Origin: Gnetum montanum
Taxonomy: Eukaryota > Streptophyta > Gnetopsida > Gnetales > Gnetaceae
Reading direction: 5' to 3'
Length of the DNA stretch: 64,000 bases
NCBI GenBank assembly: GCA_015680685.1
Contig: MNCI01037917.1
Span: 80,305-144,304 of the forward strand
Shown: positions 33,000-47,169 of the stretch, piece after piece
Numbering within the stretch: position 1 is the stretch's first letter
Layout of the letters: every line of letters starts with the position of its first letter
Position numbers and translations under genes: made by a program
The notes under the pieces: model-generated
What the model saw: the letters and a program-made list of their open reading frames with translations, nothing else
What the model was told of the DNA's origin: nothing
The model's database searches: none

Positions 33000-35900
33000 T
33001 GTCATCTCTTGGGTGGTAATGTGGGAAGGGTAAACAATTGGCTCTTGGATGCCACACTATTACAGATTTAGCCATGTTAGAAGGAAGTCTTGCTAAAGCA
33101 ACCATAAAGACATTTGAAGACATAGAATAACTAGGACCATTGAGACCTTAAAGAGTGTGTTGTTTGCTAGATGGTACATGAAGGATTGTGAGTGTAATTT
33201 TCTTAATTATATCTAACGATGAAAATGATGGGTGAGCATAGCATTCATTGAAGAATATTATGATCAATTATGGTGGTCACACCAATGTTGGGACAACTAT
33301 TAAACCTATAAGACAATGACTATGTCTAGGTGTGGCAAGGTAGTGGGGTCAAAACTAGTACTGACCCTATCCAAGTTGGCCACAATGGAATCCCATGTAT
33401 GAGCGATTCATTCATAGGTGAAAGGTCATTTAAAGTATGGGTTTTGTTGAGAGTCTAGGAAATATATATGAATGACAAGTATATCAGTGGAATGTACCAA
33501 GTAAGACATAAGGTAAAGGTAAACCATGCCTAGGATAGGTGGTAGAAAAACTAGGAAGTGAAGCTACCTTAACTACCCCATGAAGAGTCTTATTTATAAA
33601 TGAAAGTGTATTATCATGTTGAAAGTCAATTTTGTTGAAGAATTCATTGCAAAGCAAGATGAAGAAATAAACATATGATGGAGTGTTGTAAGAAGAGGAT
33701 TTTAACATCTTCACAATCCTTTAGACAAGCTATCCTCTCCCAATTAACCAAATGTATCTTATGTCAATTATTTGCACTACACTAGAGGAAATGACAAACC
33801 AATTTATTAATATTCTAAATCCATTTCTTAGAAGGAGGTATGGTTGTAGCCATAAAGATTGGAATTGGTTATAGAGCTAAATTAATAAGAGTGATCCTTT
33901 TAGTTGATGATATATGAATTCCATGATAGTAAAAAATATGATACTATATTTTGCAAATAACAACATTCCATAGCTAAATCAACAACCATGAGAACCAAGG
34001 GAAGTACCAACGTAGGAGTCAAGAAGCTACTTTGATGTTCCTTTAAGAAGTTGAATGATACAATGAAAATGTTCTTCATAACAACTGATGTTGTAAATGA
34101 CAAACTTGCCCTAGTTGACCTACAAGCCTAAGATACATGCGAGAAGCTGGAGACCAAAGTAAAATAGTTAATCTTGTCCTATGGTAATCTTGATTAGTAT
34201 CATGGTATCATCAATGTATTTTTGAATACATTCAAACTAGAGAAGAGGATCAACCAACCAAACGTAAAATAGGTAGAAATCTAGAAGTTTTAAAACTATA
34301 GTTAAATGGTAGGAAGAAAAGGGATCAACATGTCAAAGACCTTTACATAGGATAAACCATTTCATTTAGTATGATTAGATTTTGATGGAATAATGTATCA
34401 TTGAGAGGATGTTCACAATGTGTCATAGCCACTACGAATTAAATCCAAGGATCTACATTATGATTAAGAGAGCTTTCCACAATATGCTATCATATGCCTT
34501 AAGTCTAACTTGATGTCAACTATAGGGATGGAGCCTAATCTAGGCTAGTGGATGTTTTCATGCATAACAAGAATTTCACCAATGATCTAGAAATCTCAAA
34601 TAAAATTAATTTGGGTGTTACAAATGATCATGGGAAGAGGTTGACATAGGCAAATTGCTAATATTTTAGTGTAGAATTTGCAAATAACTAAACAAACATT
34701 GATTGATAAACATTGGTGTGGAAAGTAAGGGTTAAGTCTCTTCACGTCGAGCATGATGAAGGTTGAGTTTCAAGATTTTAGTAGGATTCTAGAATGTACA
34801 ACTTGTGCATGGTTTTATATCAAGAAAAAGGTCAATAGAGAGCCATAGAAATTGGAAGAGTTTGTTGGTCCAACCATCGTTCCCTAGGGCATTATTATGT
34901 AGAGAGGTTAGGATGATCATTTGCAACTCCTCCATAGAGAGTTCATAGCCAAGTTGTTAGGTGGGATGCAATCATGTTTGGGAGCCTAGAATATGTGGGA
35001 TGAACTAGGTTTCACATGCTTTGGTAGAAAATAGCTTTGTGAAATTAGAAAATGAGACTTGTAGATCTTCCTAGAGGTTACTAGTAAAGGTGAGATAAAG
35101 TTGTTTCTGCTTTCATGCAATGTCATGATGGTGAAAAAACCTAATATTATGATTGTCATCTATGATCTAGGTGATCTAGGAGCATTGTTGCTAGTACAAT
35201 TCCTACACAACTAGGAGGCTCTATAGCTAGGCTTGCATGGAGTAGTAAGCTAGGTCCATGACATTTTTGCAACTTAATTCTCTTAGTGATGCTCATAATA
35301 AGGCCAACATCTACAATAAAGAAAGGTCAAGCTCCTTATGATGACCAATAAAAGAGAATCAAAGGTTTTGTTGGCATAGTCACAATGGTTGTCAAGAATT
35401 AACTATAGCCTTTCATGTACAAAGAAAAAGTTATCGGATTTGGAGGAGGATAAGCAAAATGCTCTCAACATGCAATCTGAGAATAGCATTGGGCAAGGAT
35501 CTAACTTACAATACAATGAACTAGTAGTCGAGGAAGCTCTAGTCCTCATAATAAAGAGACATATTATTAATTATGAGTAGGTGCACATATACAAAGCATA
35601 TATTAATATTCAAGGGTATTATTTGACCATTTGAATTTGTTGACACTAAGTGTATTGTCCATCGAGTAGTGGGAGTTCAATGAGGTAAAAGTTATCTTGC
35701 ATGTTCTATAGAAATTATGTTTTTGATGCCGATGTATAACCTGAGGTACGGTGAGATGCTTTGGTAGTAGCATTAAGGTCTCTAAGAAGTAGAAGGGGCT
35801 CTTCAACCTTAGTATGACCCATTAGCTCACTCATGAAAGGAATTTAACCTTCAACATTGAAAGGGAAGTGAATAAAAATAATCTTAATTTATGTCCATTT

Positions 35901-37500
35901 AAAAGAGATGCACATCTTCCTAAGAGTAAGGTCTGTAAGATAGATGTTAGATCTTCAACAAACTACTAGTCCCAAGTAGTCCTCTATTTTGAAATAGATG
36001 CAAAGTTTTCAACCTCTTTGCAGTCTAGCTGATATATGTGCTCATTTAATTTCTTATAGGAAAATAACATCAATGATGTATTGTCAAATGCTTCATGTAA
36101 TCTACCTTGATGATTATATTCTTCACTATTCAATGAGATCAACTTAAATCAATAGCATGTGGATTGGTGGGATTCTTAATGAGGACTTATAGTAGTTCAT
36201 CAAAGCTAGCTTGTCCATGTAGATTTGTTACTCTTTTTTTGTCATTTTAGTTTTTCTATCATTGTAGTAAACCATATGAGTATTAATGATGGTGTCAACA
36301 AAATCTACATGGAATTGGACTAGTTGAATGCTCATTATCTACCAAAGTCTCACGTGACCATTTCTTATAGAGATATTTTACATCCATGTCCATGTCCATG
36401 TTGGAGATTGCATCATTCATGAATGATGGATTCAAAATTGGAATTGTGATGGAAAAAAAAGGATAGAGAGAAGGGGAAAGACATAAGAATATTATGCAAG
36501 ATTATTAGGGATTGGTTAGGGTAATGGTGGTAGGATTCAAGAAGGAGCTAGGATGATTAGAATTGGAAAAGATCTCTAATTTAGGAAGACCTATCAGGAT
36601 TATCCTCAACTTGGTTGAGGTTTAGAAGCTAATCAAAGCAAAGGTTTGATTTACAACAGCTATGATGGGGGACTTCTGAAATCATGTCTACTTTAAGAGC
36701 TTGGTTTGATTTTCTGGGTAATTCTTAGTAATGGTCTCTTATTTGGTGCACAATCTGCATCAATTCAAAAAATTCTCAAACTAGATCAATTGGCAAATTT
36801 CCCTATATGACCTTGTGATCATAAGCTCTAAGTAGACATTAATGTTCAAGGGCATGTAGATGCACATATGGGCTTCTCTTAGGCATGTATTTTTGGTAGT
36901 GAGATTGCTGGTGTTAATGACCTCTCCAAATTTCAAATCCATGGCTAGCAAAACTTTCTCATTCTAGAATTCCATCAAGAATCCTAAAAGAGGAACCCAA
37001 ACTAGTATAGATGGCAAGTATCTTGAGGCATTATTTTTCCTATTCCCTAGTATAGGAGCCTACTTTTCAAGCAGTAGTAGTTATTCCTCGAAGAATCTTA
37101 GGCCTATGAAAAGCACCTCATTCATCACTTGGTCTATGTCGAATGAGGAGAGGATTGTATTCCTATTTAATGGTGTTATGCATAGCAGATAGCATGAAAA
37201 TTGTTTATTTATCCATTAGGTGATGCATTCAAGGGTAGGGACATAGTGTCAAATCATACTAATGAGGTTGTAATGGTACTGCTATGTTTATCATTGAATG
37301 AATTAGGGTAAGATTATTATTTTAAGGGTGAATTTATAGCATTCTTTGAAAAAATTATTACTTGCATACAAAACCAATTCTTTCATGCTAAGTTTGATTG
37401 AAGTACCAAAAATGAGTTATGCTTAGTAACCACATTCACAAAGGATTGAAAAAGTAGCTATGCAATCTATAAGTTGGTAAGGCAGACATCCTATGAAGGA
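33000..37500 (-). pseudogene. L1-type LINE relic with endonuclease and RT remnants
   Basis: Frames shift often, but motif order on the minus strand is that of plant L1 ORF2. Near 35790..35660 LLRDLNATTKA corresponds to the endonuclease 'GDFN' motif, followed about 40 residues later by LIELPLLDGQYT. Near 34930 MEELQMIILTSL begins the pre-RT region. At about 34640..34550 a SLCN..YKI, I.....NF, VMHENIH chain occurs, then VDIKLDLR and, after a frameshift, AYDSILWKALL near 34520. The catalytic box is YIDDTMIL near 34210, where YADDT is expected. Outer limits are estimates; no poly-A or target duplication was located. Confidence 0.6.
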
Positions 37501-37800
37501 TGAGAGGAGTTACCTAGAATCTATAATTGAATAGTGGTTTTTGTAGTCAATAAAGTGGGGGAAGGTGGATGTGGGGCTATGTGGTCATATGATGTATCGA
37601 TGATGTTTAGTGGGTGAATGAATGGAGAAAATTCCAAGCCCAGGCTAGCTAATGTCTTTCAAAATTATCACCTATATATATAATGGAGGGGATGTTCCCA
37701 TTGTGTGAGTTTCATAGAAATGCTTATTATAACCTATAGTCACTTAGAGTTACCCTATATAATAGGAATTGACCAATGGAAGATTCCTTGCTTTAGTCAA

Positions 37801-38595
37801 TGATGAGTTGCATGGTTGGGCCACGTTGATGGGATGTCCTATTTTACCTATAAATGTGTGCCTACCTACCACATTAATGGCATAATTTTTCATAATTATA
37901 GCAAAACTCTTGTAGTTTTTCCTCTTGAAAGTTAGAATATTTCATAAGTGCCTGCAGTAGGAGTTAAAGAGTGTATGGATCTTTATTCAAGCACTATTGT
38001 ACCTAAGCACTTTAGTGTGGATAGCAATAAAGACAAGCTTTTCTAATAAACCTTGTAGCACTTGGACTAGATTAATTATTTACTTAAGCATTTAATATTC
38101 ATGTAATTTTCTTTAATTTTTAAGTAATTAATAGATTAATTAATATATATTAAATAGTAGCACATAAGTATGATCACTTCAAGCATATGTCTAACGCATG
38201 GTAATCCCAATAACACTTAACATTTAGTAACCCAGTAGCACTATACATGTTTAGGATATATACAGTAAGTAGCAATAGATCCTTATGTTAGATTAGTTAA
38301 GTGATAGCTAGTTATTAGATTAATTTAGCAATTAAATTACTTTATTATTTATTCCTTATTCTTAGGAAACTTAAAACATAAAAGAGAAAATGATAAAAAT
38401 CATATACCTGAGTTACACTTAACCATACCCTTGAACTTCACAAGTGTAACTAGGAAGACAACGATTGTAATGATTAGTTTTACCTCCTAGAACCCAATGT
38501 ACTTAGAGAACTAAAGTCTATGAAATTCAACTAGATCACTAAATAAATTCTAGTGATTCATATGGTTGCACATAAAGTGTACTCGCCACTCATCA
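37801..38595 (+). repeat. 5' LTR of element C
   Basis: 795 bases, TGATGAGTTG...GCCACTCATCA, TATA box tataaatg at 37849..37856. It retains ctgcagtaggagt and gtaacccagtag landmarks, but the U3 palindromes are largely lost. It is far more diverged from the LTR at 59115 than two LTRs of one young copy would be. The 5 bases before it are gtcaa. Confidence 0.85.
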
Positions 38596-38614
38596 TTGGC
38601 ACCGTTGCTAGGGA
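38596..38614 (+). other. Primer binding site of element C (tRNA-Asp type)
   Basis: ttggcaccgttgctaggga follows the LTR directly. It matches the complement of the 3' end of plant tRNA-Asp (which would give TGGCGCCGTTGCCGGGGA) apart from C-to-T or C-to-A type changes. The same site is seen at 59915 and, on the minus strand, at 55640..55658. Confidence 0.8.
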
Positions 38615-38747
38615 CTTTAGTTTGATACATGCACTATCTAGGACTTAGTGAAAATTATTCAACATTGTTGGATTGAACGTTAAAGTTGCAATCATTCTAA
38701 CTAATAATAATTGTAAAAAGCATACCAGTTTTTTCTTCTAATCCAAA

Positions 38748-40500
38748 ATGTCTTCTTTTCACAAGGATGATTTCTCCACAAGGAGGTGACTAGTAGGAAA
38801 GAGATGATCGTAGGATCCACAGAACTAGTCAAGATGAGAAGTGTGGGAAATCAAGGAAGGCTCGCAACCACTAGATAAGGGGCAGCAAAGGATATCATAG
38901 GCATCATGACCATCACAAAGGCCATGACTATGATGAGCCTTTTCTTGTAACTCGAAATATGTTGAATATCATAGAGGCAATGAGAATTTTGACAAGGCAT
39001 GTAAAGGATAGTAGAATAAAATGATTGGATATGAACAATATTCCCAAGTTTGAATGGGAATACAACTTAGATCTGCAGAACCATCTACAAGCCTTTCACA
39101 ATGTCTATGCCTTACAAAACATGGAGAACAAATGGCAATAATTAAAGTTGTTCCCATGAATACTTATAAAAGAAGCTAGAAGTTGGTATCAGTCCTTGGA
39201 GCCAAAATCAATCTGTAGATGGAGTATGATGCTTCAACTCTTTAATGATAAGTATCAAACATACTCCCAAGTGTCCAACTTGAGAAAGTAGATCCAAGAT
39301 TAGAAACAAGGAACACATGTACCCTTGGATGTAGCCATGGGTAGGTACTATTCTCTTTTGCTTTGATGCCTTGGCCATGATTATTCTCAAAGGGAGCAAC
39401 TTCGCCATATCATAGATGGGCTCCAATCATAAATGAGAAGAACTATTAGGATCTATACCCAAGGGAGACTATTAGAACTTAAAGTCCATCAAATCCAAAG
39501 GCTCATTGAGTGGGTTTCCAAAGAAGAAGTAGAGCTAAGAAAGAGAGAAAGTGTGAAGGAGTACAACTGGGATTCTTCCATCAGAAACAAGGAAGTCTGA
39601 TTCTTTGACAATGAGGAGGGGGCACCACTTGATGAGTTGATGCAATGAAAGACCTTGTCGATCCAAAAGTCTATTTTAGAAATTTCAAGTAAGGTAGAAA
39701 AAATGTGGAACTATTTGGATGAAAAGTTCCAAACCACTCTAAAAATAGTAGAGACATCCAAAGAGCAAAGTAGTGATTGTAACCACAAGAGAAGGAAGGA
39801 AGCTAAACGTTCCCACCAAAGGGGTAAGGGCAAGGCTGTTGCAATAAAGGAGGTTGTGGAGTCTAAATCAGATGATGATAGTGGATGTGACATCTACCAA
39901 TATGAACATCCTAAGGGATGTCTCCTCGTTTCCACTTTCAGGAGTCTAGGATGTATGCTCTAAATCTTAGATTGGCTAGATGGAAAGCACCCAGAAGGTT
40001 GCCTTATCCTCAAGAGAACTCAAGGAAGTTCCACCAACAATAAGCCTACTATCCAAGTGGAGCTCCACCACAATCTTTTGAGTAGTATCATCAATGGTAG
40101 CATCCATAGTCATGGGGGATGCCATTGCCAAGGTATCAATACCCTTATAGATAAATTGATCCATATGGATACTATGTTCAACAACCCATTTCTCAACATG
40201 ACTCTTTCAATCATGCCTCATTCCAACACTACTACCCTCTTAATTACTTCAAACCTCAATCTCCATCTCCAAAAGATGAATCCCCATATCCTTATCAGCC
40301 TCCTCATTCTTCTATGCATTTGCCTTTTCATTCAACATAATTACCACCTACTTTATCAATGTAGGACAAAATTCCAACCCAACCATAGCAACGTAATGCT
40401 ACCAAGACTGTTAAGTTACATCCAACTCCTCAACCAAGTGGTTCAAAAACTAGATCCCAGAAAAACCATTCTTCAAAATCACCAATCCTACAAAGCCCTT
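38748..40500 (+). pseudogene. gag relic of element C
   Basis: It starts with ATGTCTTCTTTTCAC as in A and D, but most of the N-terminal third is deleted. The core FNDKYQTYSQVSNLRK, QERTHVPLDVAMG-like and zinc-knuckle-like SGCDIYQYEHPKGC blocks remain; the second knuckle Cys is Tyr. The Pro/Gln-rich tail follows. A 102-codon frame (39655..39963) covers the knuckle region. Confidence 0.75.
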
Positions 40501-41110
40501 ACATACTCATGCAATTGATAACTGTACTTTTTCCTCATCCTCTACATCTACTCCACTTGAGTCTCTTTCGAACCAAACACTTCCCAAGCTACATATTGTC
40601 ATGCTAACCCATGTAGCAACTAATTAGATAAAGGTTGGTCATCTTCCTAGGAAAAAATCTGATCATGGGAATCCCTTAATCTATATGAAAATTGCTGGAA
40701 ATGAGTAATGCAAGGCTCCTTGGTTCAGGTTCTAGTGTTAATTTGATTTCTCATGAGATGTACAAAGTCTAGAACCTACCTTCACTCAACAAGAGTAACA
40801 TTCATCTTGAGTTGGTAGATTAGTCCATCACTGTTCCTTTGGGAGTGATGGAGGACATTGTGATCACCATTTGTGGTTGGTTCTATCCTGCTAATTTCTT
40901 GGTCATCCATGTTGACAATTGTAAGGGGGAGTTCCCAATCATCATGGAAAGGGCTTGGCTAAGTACCATTGATGCATACTTGGACATCAAAGATCTTTCC
41001 TTGGAGATTTCTAAAGAAAATGAATTTGAAAAGATCAAGAAGAAGAGAGTTCCATGCATCACATATAGTGATACAAGGTACAACCATGTGCAAAAACTAT
41101 AGGCCATAAA
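40500..41110 (+). pseudogene. Aspartic protease relic of element C
   Basis: The DSGS triad is mutated to GSGS-type (LGSGSSVNLIS). After it GVMEDIVITICGWFYPANF, LVIHVDNCKGEFPIIME and RAWLSTIDAYLDIKDLS match the proteases of A, B and D. An 87-codon frame (40839..41102) covers the last part. Confidence 0.75.
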
Positions 41111-41559
41111 AAGTACATCAATTACAGTATGCAGATAGTTTGTAAATGAATCAAAAATTCAAAGGTGCCTATATGTAGCAGCCACAAAATAAGAGAACAC
41201 CTAGTGGCTAACAGCTAATCCTAAAAGTAGCATAATTTGTAGAGAACACCCAATGGCTAACAAATAATCCTAAAAGTAGCACAATTTGCATAAAACCTGA
41301 TGACACTTATTAGGGAGAGTTTGAAATCCCTAAAAATTTCAAACATGAACCCTTAGAGTTGAAAACTCTACTTGTTAGCATGAAGTATGCTTTTTTAAAA
41401 AATGGCAAGCTAGTGATAATCAATATCAATCTTACCCCTAAATAGAAAGAGAAGTTGTTGAATGTGGTTAACAATTAGTCAACAACCTTTGCTTGGTCAT
41501 ATCCTAAACTCACTAGGATTGATCCTAGGATATGCTAGCATCACATCTATACTAATCCT

Positions 41560-42330
41560 TCCATAAAGCCAAAGAGATAGCCATAGTAGCAATTGAATCC
41601 CAAATTGAAGCAGATCATCAAGGAGGAGATTAAACAACTTCTCAAGGTTGGGTTCATCTAACTCATTGCAAATAACGGGTGGGTTAGCCCACTTGTGATC
41701 ATGTTGAAGAAAGGAGGCAAGTAGAGGGTTTGTATTAACTTCAAGCTATTGAATATTTTAACCTACAAAGATCATTTTCCATTGTCATTTTTGCACTAGG
41801 TATTGGACACTATTTATGGACATTACTTCTATAGCTTTCTAGATGGTTATAGTGGCTATAACCAAATTCAGATAGCATCTAAAGACTAGGCCAAAACAAC
41901 ATTCATAAGTTCCTAGGGTACTTTTGTATACAAAAAGATGTGTTTTGGTCTATGCAATGCCCCTACAACCTTCTAACATCTTATCCTTAGCATTTTTCAA
42001 TAGCAGATAGGTAGTAAGGTGGAGGTCTTCATGGATGACTTCTCCACCTATGATGCTATGTTTGAGTAAGCCCTAGACTACCTTGAGCAAGTGCTTATAC
42101 GATGTGTGAAGACTAACCTTTGGATCAATAGGGAAAAGAGCCATTTGTGATCCAGGAAGGCATTGTGTTGGGGCACAGAATATCACAAGCAGGGATTAAG
42201 GTAAATGCTAAAAATATTAGGATCATCTAAGGAATAACCCACCAACTAAAAATTGTTAAAGATGTCCAGTCATTTCCTAGACACACTGGCTACTACTGAT
42301 GATTCATTGAGAATTATTCTAAGATTGCTA
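41560..42330 (+). pseudogene. Reverse transcriptase relic of element C
   Basis: In broken frames: KQIIKEEIKQLLKVGFI, GWVSPLVIM, DHFPLSF, FLDGYSGYNQIQI, CFGLCNAP and EVFMDDFSTY, the last with the intact catalytic MDD. It runs on to SFPRHTGYY near 42290, which is where element A has its deletion junction. Several CAG-to-TAG type stops interrupt it. Confidence 0.8.
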
Positions 42331-42845
42331 AACTATTGGTAGAGCTAACAAAGAAATATTCTTTACTCGTATAGACCAAGGAATGTGAAAATCCATTCTA
42401 GAACCTCAAGCAAAAACTCATAGAAACTCCAATTGTATGAGCACATGATTGGTCCTGACCACTTCACATCATGAAAGATGCATCGAACTATGCCTTGGGA
42501 GTTGTGCTCATGTAGTTTAATGATCAAAAATGTACATACTACATTCACTATGCAAGATGAAGCATTGTGGATACACAATTGAATTACATGATGGAGAAAG
42601 AACTAATGGCAGTGGTGCATGTCATGGAGAAGTTCAAGCACTATGTGCATGGATACAAGGTGTTTATGCACATGAACAATAATGCAATTCGCTTCTTGAT
42701 GAACAAATTAACGATGAGCCTCGTGTCATATGGTGGCTTGTGATCATGCAAGAATTTGATCTTACAATGATAGGTCAAAAGGGGATCAAGAATGTGATTG
42801 CTGACCATTTGTCTCGATTACAATGGGACAACAAAGAGGAGAAGA
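42330..42845 (+). pseudogene. RNase H relic of element C
   Basis: LNYMMEKELMAVVHVMEKFK followed by HYVHGYKVFMH and, in another frame, MQEFDLTMIGQKGIKNVIAD and HLSRLQWDNKE correspond to the C-terminal half of the Ty3 RNase H and the linker to integrase. The linker is where the solo LTR inserted. Confidence 0.8.
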
Positions 42846-42850
42846 GTTCA

Positions 42851-45525
42851 TGTTACACCCCATCTAGAGATAGTAGGTATGGTCATACACTTATGATTTA
42901 TACATTACATGTGGAGTCTTTGTGGGTTTTTTGGGGATGAGTTAATGTATTTTATATGGTATGAGACTTCATCTTTATGTTACGATTATGATGTCTTTAC
43001 ATGCTTAACTAACGTGATTATGGACAATGGCCCTATGTGATGTGCTACACAAGTGATCTTGCTAGCAGGGGTGTTGGATTGGGGTACCAGATCACCTATC
43101 TAGTATGTTGTTATACTTTATGTGTGATTTTGGTATTTTTTTTCATTTGAATGATAGTGTTATGTTGCATGATGTTCAAGTGTGATTTTGTCATGTGAAT
43201 GTGTAGAGTATTTGATAAAGATTTCATAGGTTCAAATGGAATTTAATTTGGAGTCCTGGTATGATTGTTATGTACATTTGAAATGCAAGGTATTAGTTGG
43301 AAAGGGAATAAAAGAAATAAACTTATGAAAAAAAAATAAAAGTAAAATTCAAAATCAAATGTTGCACATGATGCGCAAAAAGGAAGCAAGTTGTGCATAT
43401 TTTTTTTTAACAAAAACAAACACATATGCAAAAAGCATATGATGGAAAAAAAAACATAGTTTATAATGTTTACCATTGCACTTTTTTTTCCACCACCCAT
43501 AAGAATTGGATTTGTTTCATTCTTTTTTTTTTTCTATTTAGAAACAAAAATGAGGGTTACATTTATTCTCTTCTCTTTTCCTCTATTTTCTTCTATTTTC
43601 CTCCTTTTTTCTAGAATTTTAAGCTTTGTGGATGGTTTTTGCTTGCTTTGAACTTGGATAAGGGATTGTAATGGTCACATCTGCATGGGTGCAGAACTTT
43701 TTGGAGCAAAATGGAGTCCTACTGGATTTTTGAGGATTTTTTACTTATTTCGGCCTTTTTGCCCAACAATTTTAATTGGTGGATTGTCTTTACCTTTTTC
43801 TTGTATTTTTGTGCTAGATTAGTATATATGATTATGCGATGTGGGCATGTGGGGCAGATAGCTGAAGGATTGAGCTTGGACATGTTATTCTGTCTATTTC
43901 CCAGAATTGTCTGATTTTGGTTACAAATTTTGTATTAACCTATATGCCATGTATGGGATGATGTGGACTTGTAGAATAGGATATGTGATGTTGATGAGAC
44001 TAATATCATTGGAATATGATATTTGCAAGGCCTATTGGGATGTGAGTGTTTATGGGAGTTCCAATCCTTCCTAGTGATAATTAAATATTATTTTATTAAT
44101 CAAACATTGAATGCTCATAACTTTACTTCTAGGAGTCTGATTTAGGTAAAATTAGTGTTGTTGGGATTGTTTTGGGAAGTACTTTCTAATCATGGGAATA
44201 GTTTTCTATTTAGGCATATATCATTTTGAAGGTTATTATAGTCATCATTTTTCTAGAACTATTTTGTCATATTGAGGTATTCATGTTGTTTTGGCAAATC
44301 GTGGTACTGTTTTCATGGAATGACTATAATTCATAAGGGTGGATATGTGTGGTTATGTTTGTTTGGGTGTGTTGTGCTTATGACATGTGTTGGCTTAAGC
44401 TATCCAAACTATGTACATGTTTTCATGATGATGCTTATCATGGTCAATATCAAGTGGTGCTAGCATGAGAGTGTGGACCAATTGGTGACAATGCACCCTA
44501 GAGGTAGTATGGATTGACCTCCACTGTGATGCATCGATCAGGCTCCTAGGCCTCATCCTAAGAATGGGAGAGTGTAGGTGTGTTTGTCCCTATGACTAGT
44601 ATGTGGCATAAGTATATTCTTCCCTATTGCAAGTCCTCCAAAAAGCTAATGGTTATCGGTCATAGGTTGATAGACCCTAGCACCAGTTGGATAAATTAAA
44701 GACTAATAAAAGACCTACAAGCAATGAATGTTATGAGTACTCATGCTAATGTTTCACATGCTACACTAAGCATGGATATGTTGGTGATCACATGGGCTAT
44801 GTATATGATAGTATCAATTTGTGAGTCATATCATTGGTAATATGTGTTTTGATTGGATTATGATTGTGTGGATCATTGACTGTTTACAGTATATCATGGG
44901 TATGATGACATGGGTAAGATAGATGATGTTATACTGTGGCTTTCTCTATGATTGTATGATAGTATGTTAGCATTATGGGTGATATGGTGTATTGTTTTAA
45001 GCATGCATAAGACTAACAATTGTTGTAGGTTGCCTTGTACCCCACTCCTCTCCTCTAGTGCAACCCTTGTCAACCATCTAGCAAGGGAAGTGTAAAGGCT
45101 TTTCACTCAGTTGAATACTAACTTTATTTTATTACAAGTGAAAGGCGTAGGAGCCTAGATGAGCACGAAGAGGGAGAGTAGAGGAGGGAAAAACCTTTAG
45201 TGCTTGGTTAATGTATATTTTCATGTACAGTAGTCTGGACTAGATATCATTGTATGAAACCCTATGTACTCTTATATATACGATGATCAGGTTTATGTGT
45301 TTTTGTATATTAGAGAGGAACACATCATTTACTTTATAAAAAGAGATGCATTTTTATACAGTGAAATTTATGTTTAGTTTTTGGTGTGGTAGGAAAGTTC
45401 TATACCATTTAATCTTCCTTAATATCATGTATTTTACACATTATTTATTTTTCATTATCGTGTTTCCATTCTAAGATTACTTGATCCTAGGCATCACCCT
45501 ACCCTAGCTAGGGTTGGGTGTTACA
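42851..45525 (+). mobile_element. Large solo LTR (chromovirus-like), TSD gttca
   Basis: Starts TGTTACACCC and ends GGGTGTTACA, a 10-base perfect terminal inverted match. It is flanked by gttca at 42846..42850 and 45526..45530. It is 2675 bases long with no interior coding. Long LTRs with these ends are characteristic of plant Tekay/Del chromoviruses. Homopolymer-rich tracts at 43330..43640 account for the Phe/Tyr-rich frames here, which are not genes. Confidence 0.85.
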
Positions 45526-45689
45526 GTTCACTTTCTAATTAGTTCCTTGATGAACTCCTCTTTTCTCGTATGATAAATGAACAAGTTCCCACTGAACCTT
45601 CATTATATGATGGCATCCTCACTTATCTTCTCACTTAGGAGATGCCACAAGAGTTAGACCATAGGAAGAAATAACAATTTCTTCATTAG

Positions 45690-46840
45690 GAAAAACACTT
45701 CATGGAGATTAAGAGACATCTTTAGAAGGTTTGCGTTGATGGCTTGGTTCGTTGATGTGTTCCTTATGCTAAACAACTGCACGTTCTCTAAGATGCTCAT
45801 GAGGGCCCTTCTAGGGGCCGCTATGCTAGGAGACGCACGACCATTAAGATCCTAATGGTAGGATATTATTTCCCAACACTCTTCAAGGATGCTCACAACT
45901 TCATCCACTCTTTTGATCACTATCAATGTGATGATGACTCAAATAGAGGGACCTTAGTAGTGGATCTAACCACTGGAACCCTTCAACATTTGGGGCATTA
46001 ACTTCATGGGTTCCATCACACCCACGTCAAATGAAAAGGCATACATCATAGTCACTATTGACTATTGTACAAAATGGGTAGAAGAAACAGTCGCCACTAA
46101 CTGTACATCCTTTACTGCTATTTGTATACCAGAATGTTACAAACAGGTTTGGGATTCCACATGCATTGATTTCTTACAATGGTACTGACTTTATAGGCAT
46201 CACTTTTTGAAAACTCATACAATGCTTAGGGGTAGAACATAAATTAACAACACCTTACCACCCCTAAGCCAATGGTCAAGCAGAGGTTAGTAGTACAAAG
46301 ATCACTAAAATCTTAACAAGAACAATTAGCAAATATAGGAGAGACTAAAGCACAAAACTTAACAATGCCCTTTGGGCTTACTACTCAACATGGAAACTCC
46401 CTATAGGCTATTCTCCCTATGAGCTAGTGTACAGAAAATTGCTAACTCTTCCTATTTAATACAAACTCCATATAGTTTCAATAGCCTATGACCTTGATCT
46501 TAACCTTAGTTGAGCATAGAAACAAAGACTAATCAACCTCAATGTAGTGGATGAGAATAGACTAGTGGCCCTATCTTTAAATGAAGTGGGCAAGGCATTC
46601 AAGAAAACATGCCATGACCTCAAAATTAGGAAAGTAAAATTTCAACCTGGAGACAATGTCCTTTACTAGAACCCTACACATGTACCTCAAAAAGCTAAGT
46701 TCCAAACATTGTGAGAAGGGCCTTACATCATTTATGAAACCTTTCCTTTTGGGTTCATGTTGATCTGAAAACCTACAAGCCAAAACAAAAAGCAAGTCAC
46801 CATGCAACAAGTAAAACCTTTCCATGAATGCTAAAGAGCT
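45690..46840 (+). pseudogene. Integrase relic of element C
   Basis: After the solo LTR, AHEGPSRGRYARRRTTIKIL and GYYFPTLFKDAHNFIHSFDHYQ form the HHCC zinc-binding region, with a Cys seen as Tyr or Ser. FMGSITPTSNEKAYIIVTID followed by YCTKWVEETVATN is the first part of the DDE core with its first aspartate region. Then HRIPP-like and Q-rich decayed parts follow, and a C-terminal GDNVLY/GPYIIYETFPFG block near 46640..46760. Confidence 0.8.
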
Positions 46841-47169
46841 AATGCTATCAACACCTCATCGAATGAACAACCTTGCTCAATTTTTCAAATCTCCTCCTTC
46901 CAACTTAGTTGTAAGAGAAATAGTCATCCATGCTAATCATTTAATTGGCTTCTCAGTTTTTACACTTTTTTGTTTTTACACTTTTATGTTTTACACTTTC
47001 TTTATTTTAGAACTTTTTGTTTTATACTTCTTCTTATTTTACACCATTTTTTTATTTTATAACATCATTAGTACATTTTATCTTTCTTGCATATTTTTAA
47101 ATTTCTTTTATATTTTACTTTATTTTGGTGTGAATTTCTCTTATGTTTTTCTAATAAATTACTTTATTG

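Noticed and set aside
43243-43651. Phe-rich frames on both strands in the large solo LTR
   Set aside because: They are poly-T/poly-A tracts read through and carry no protein features.
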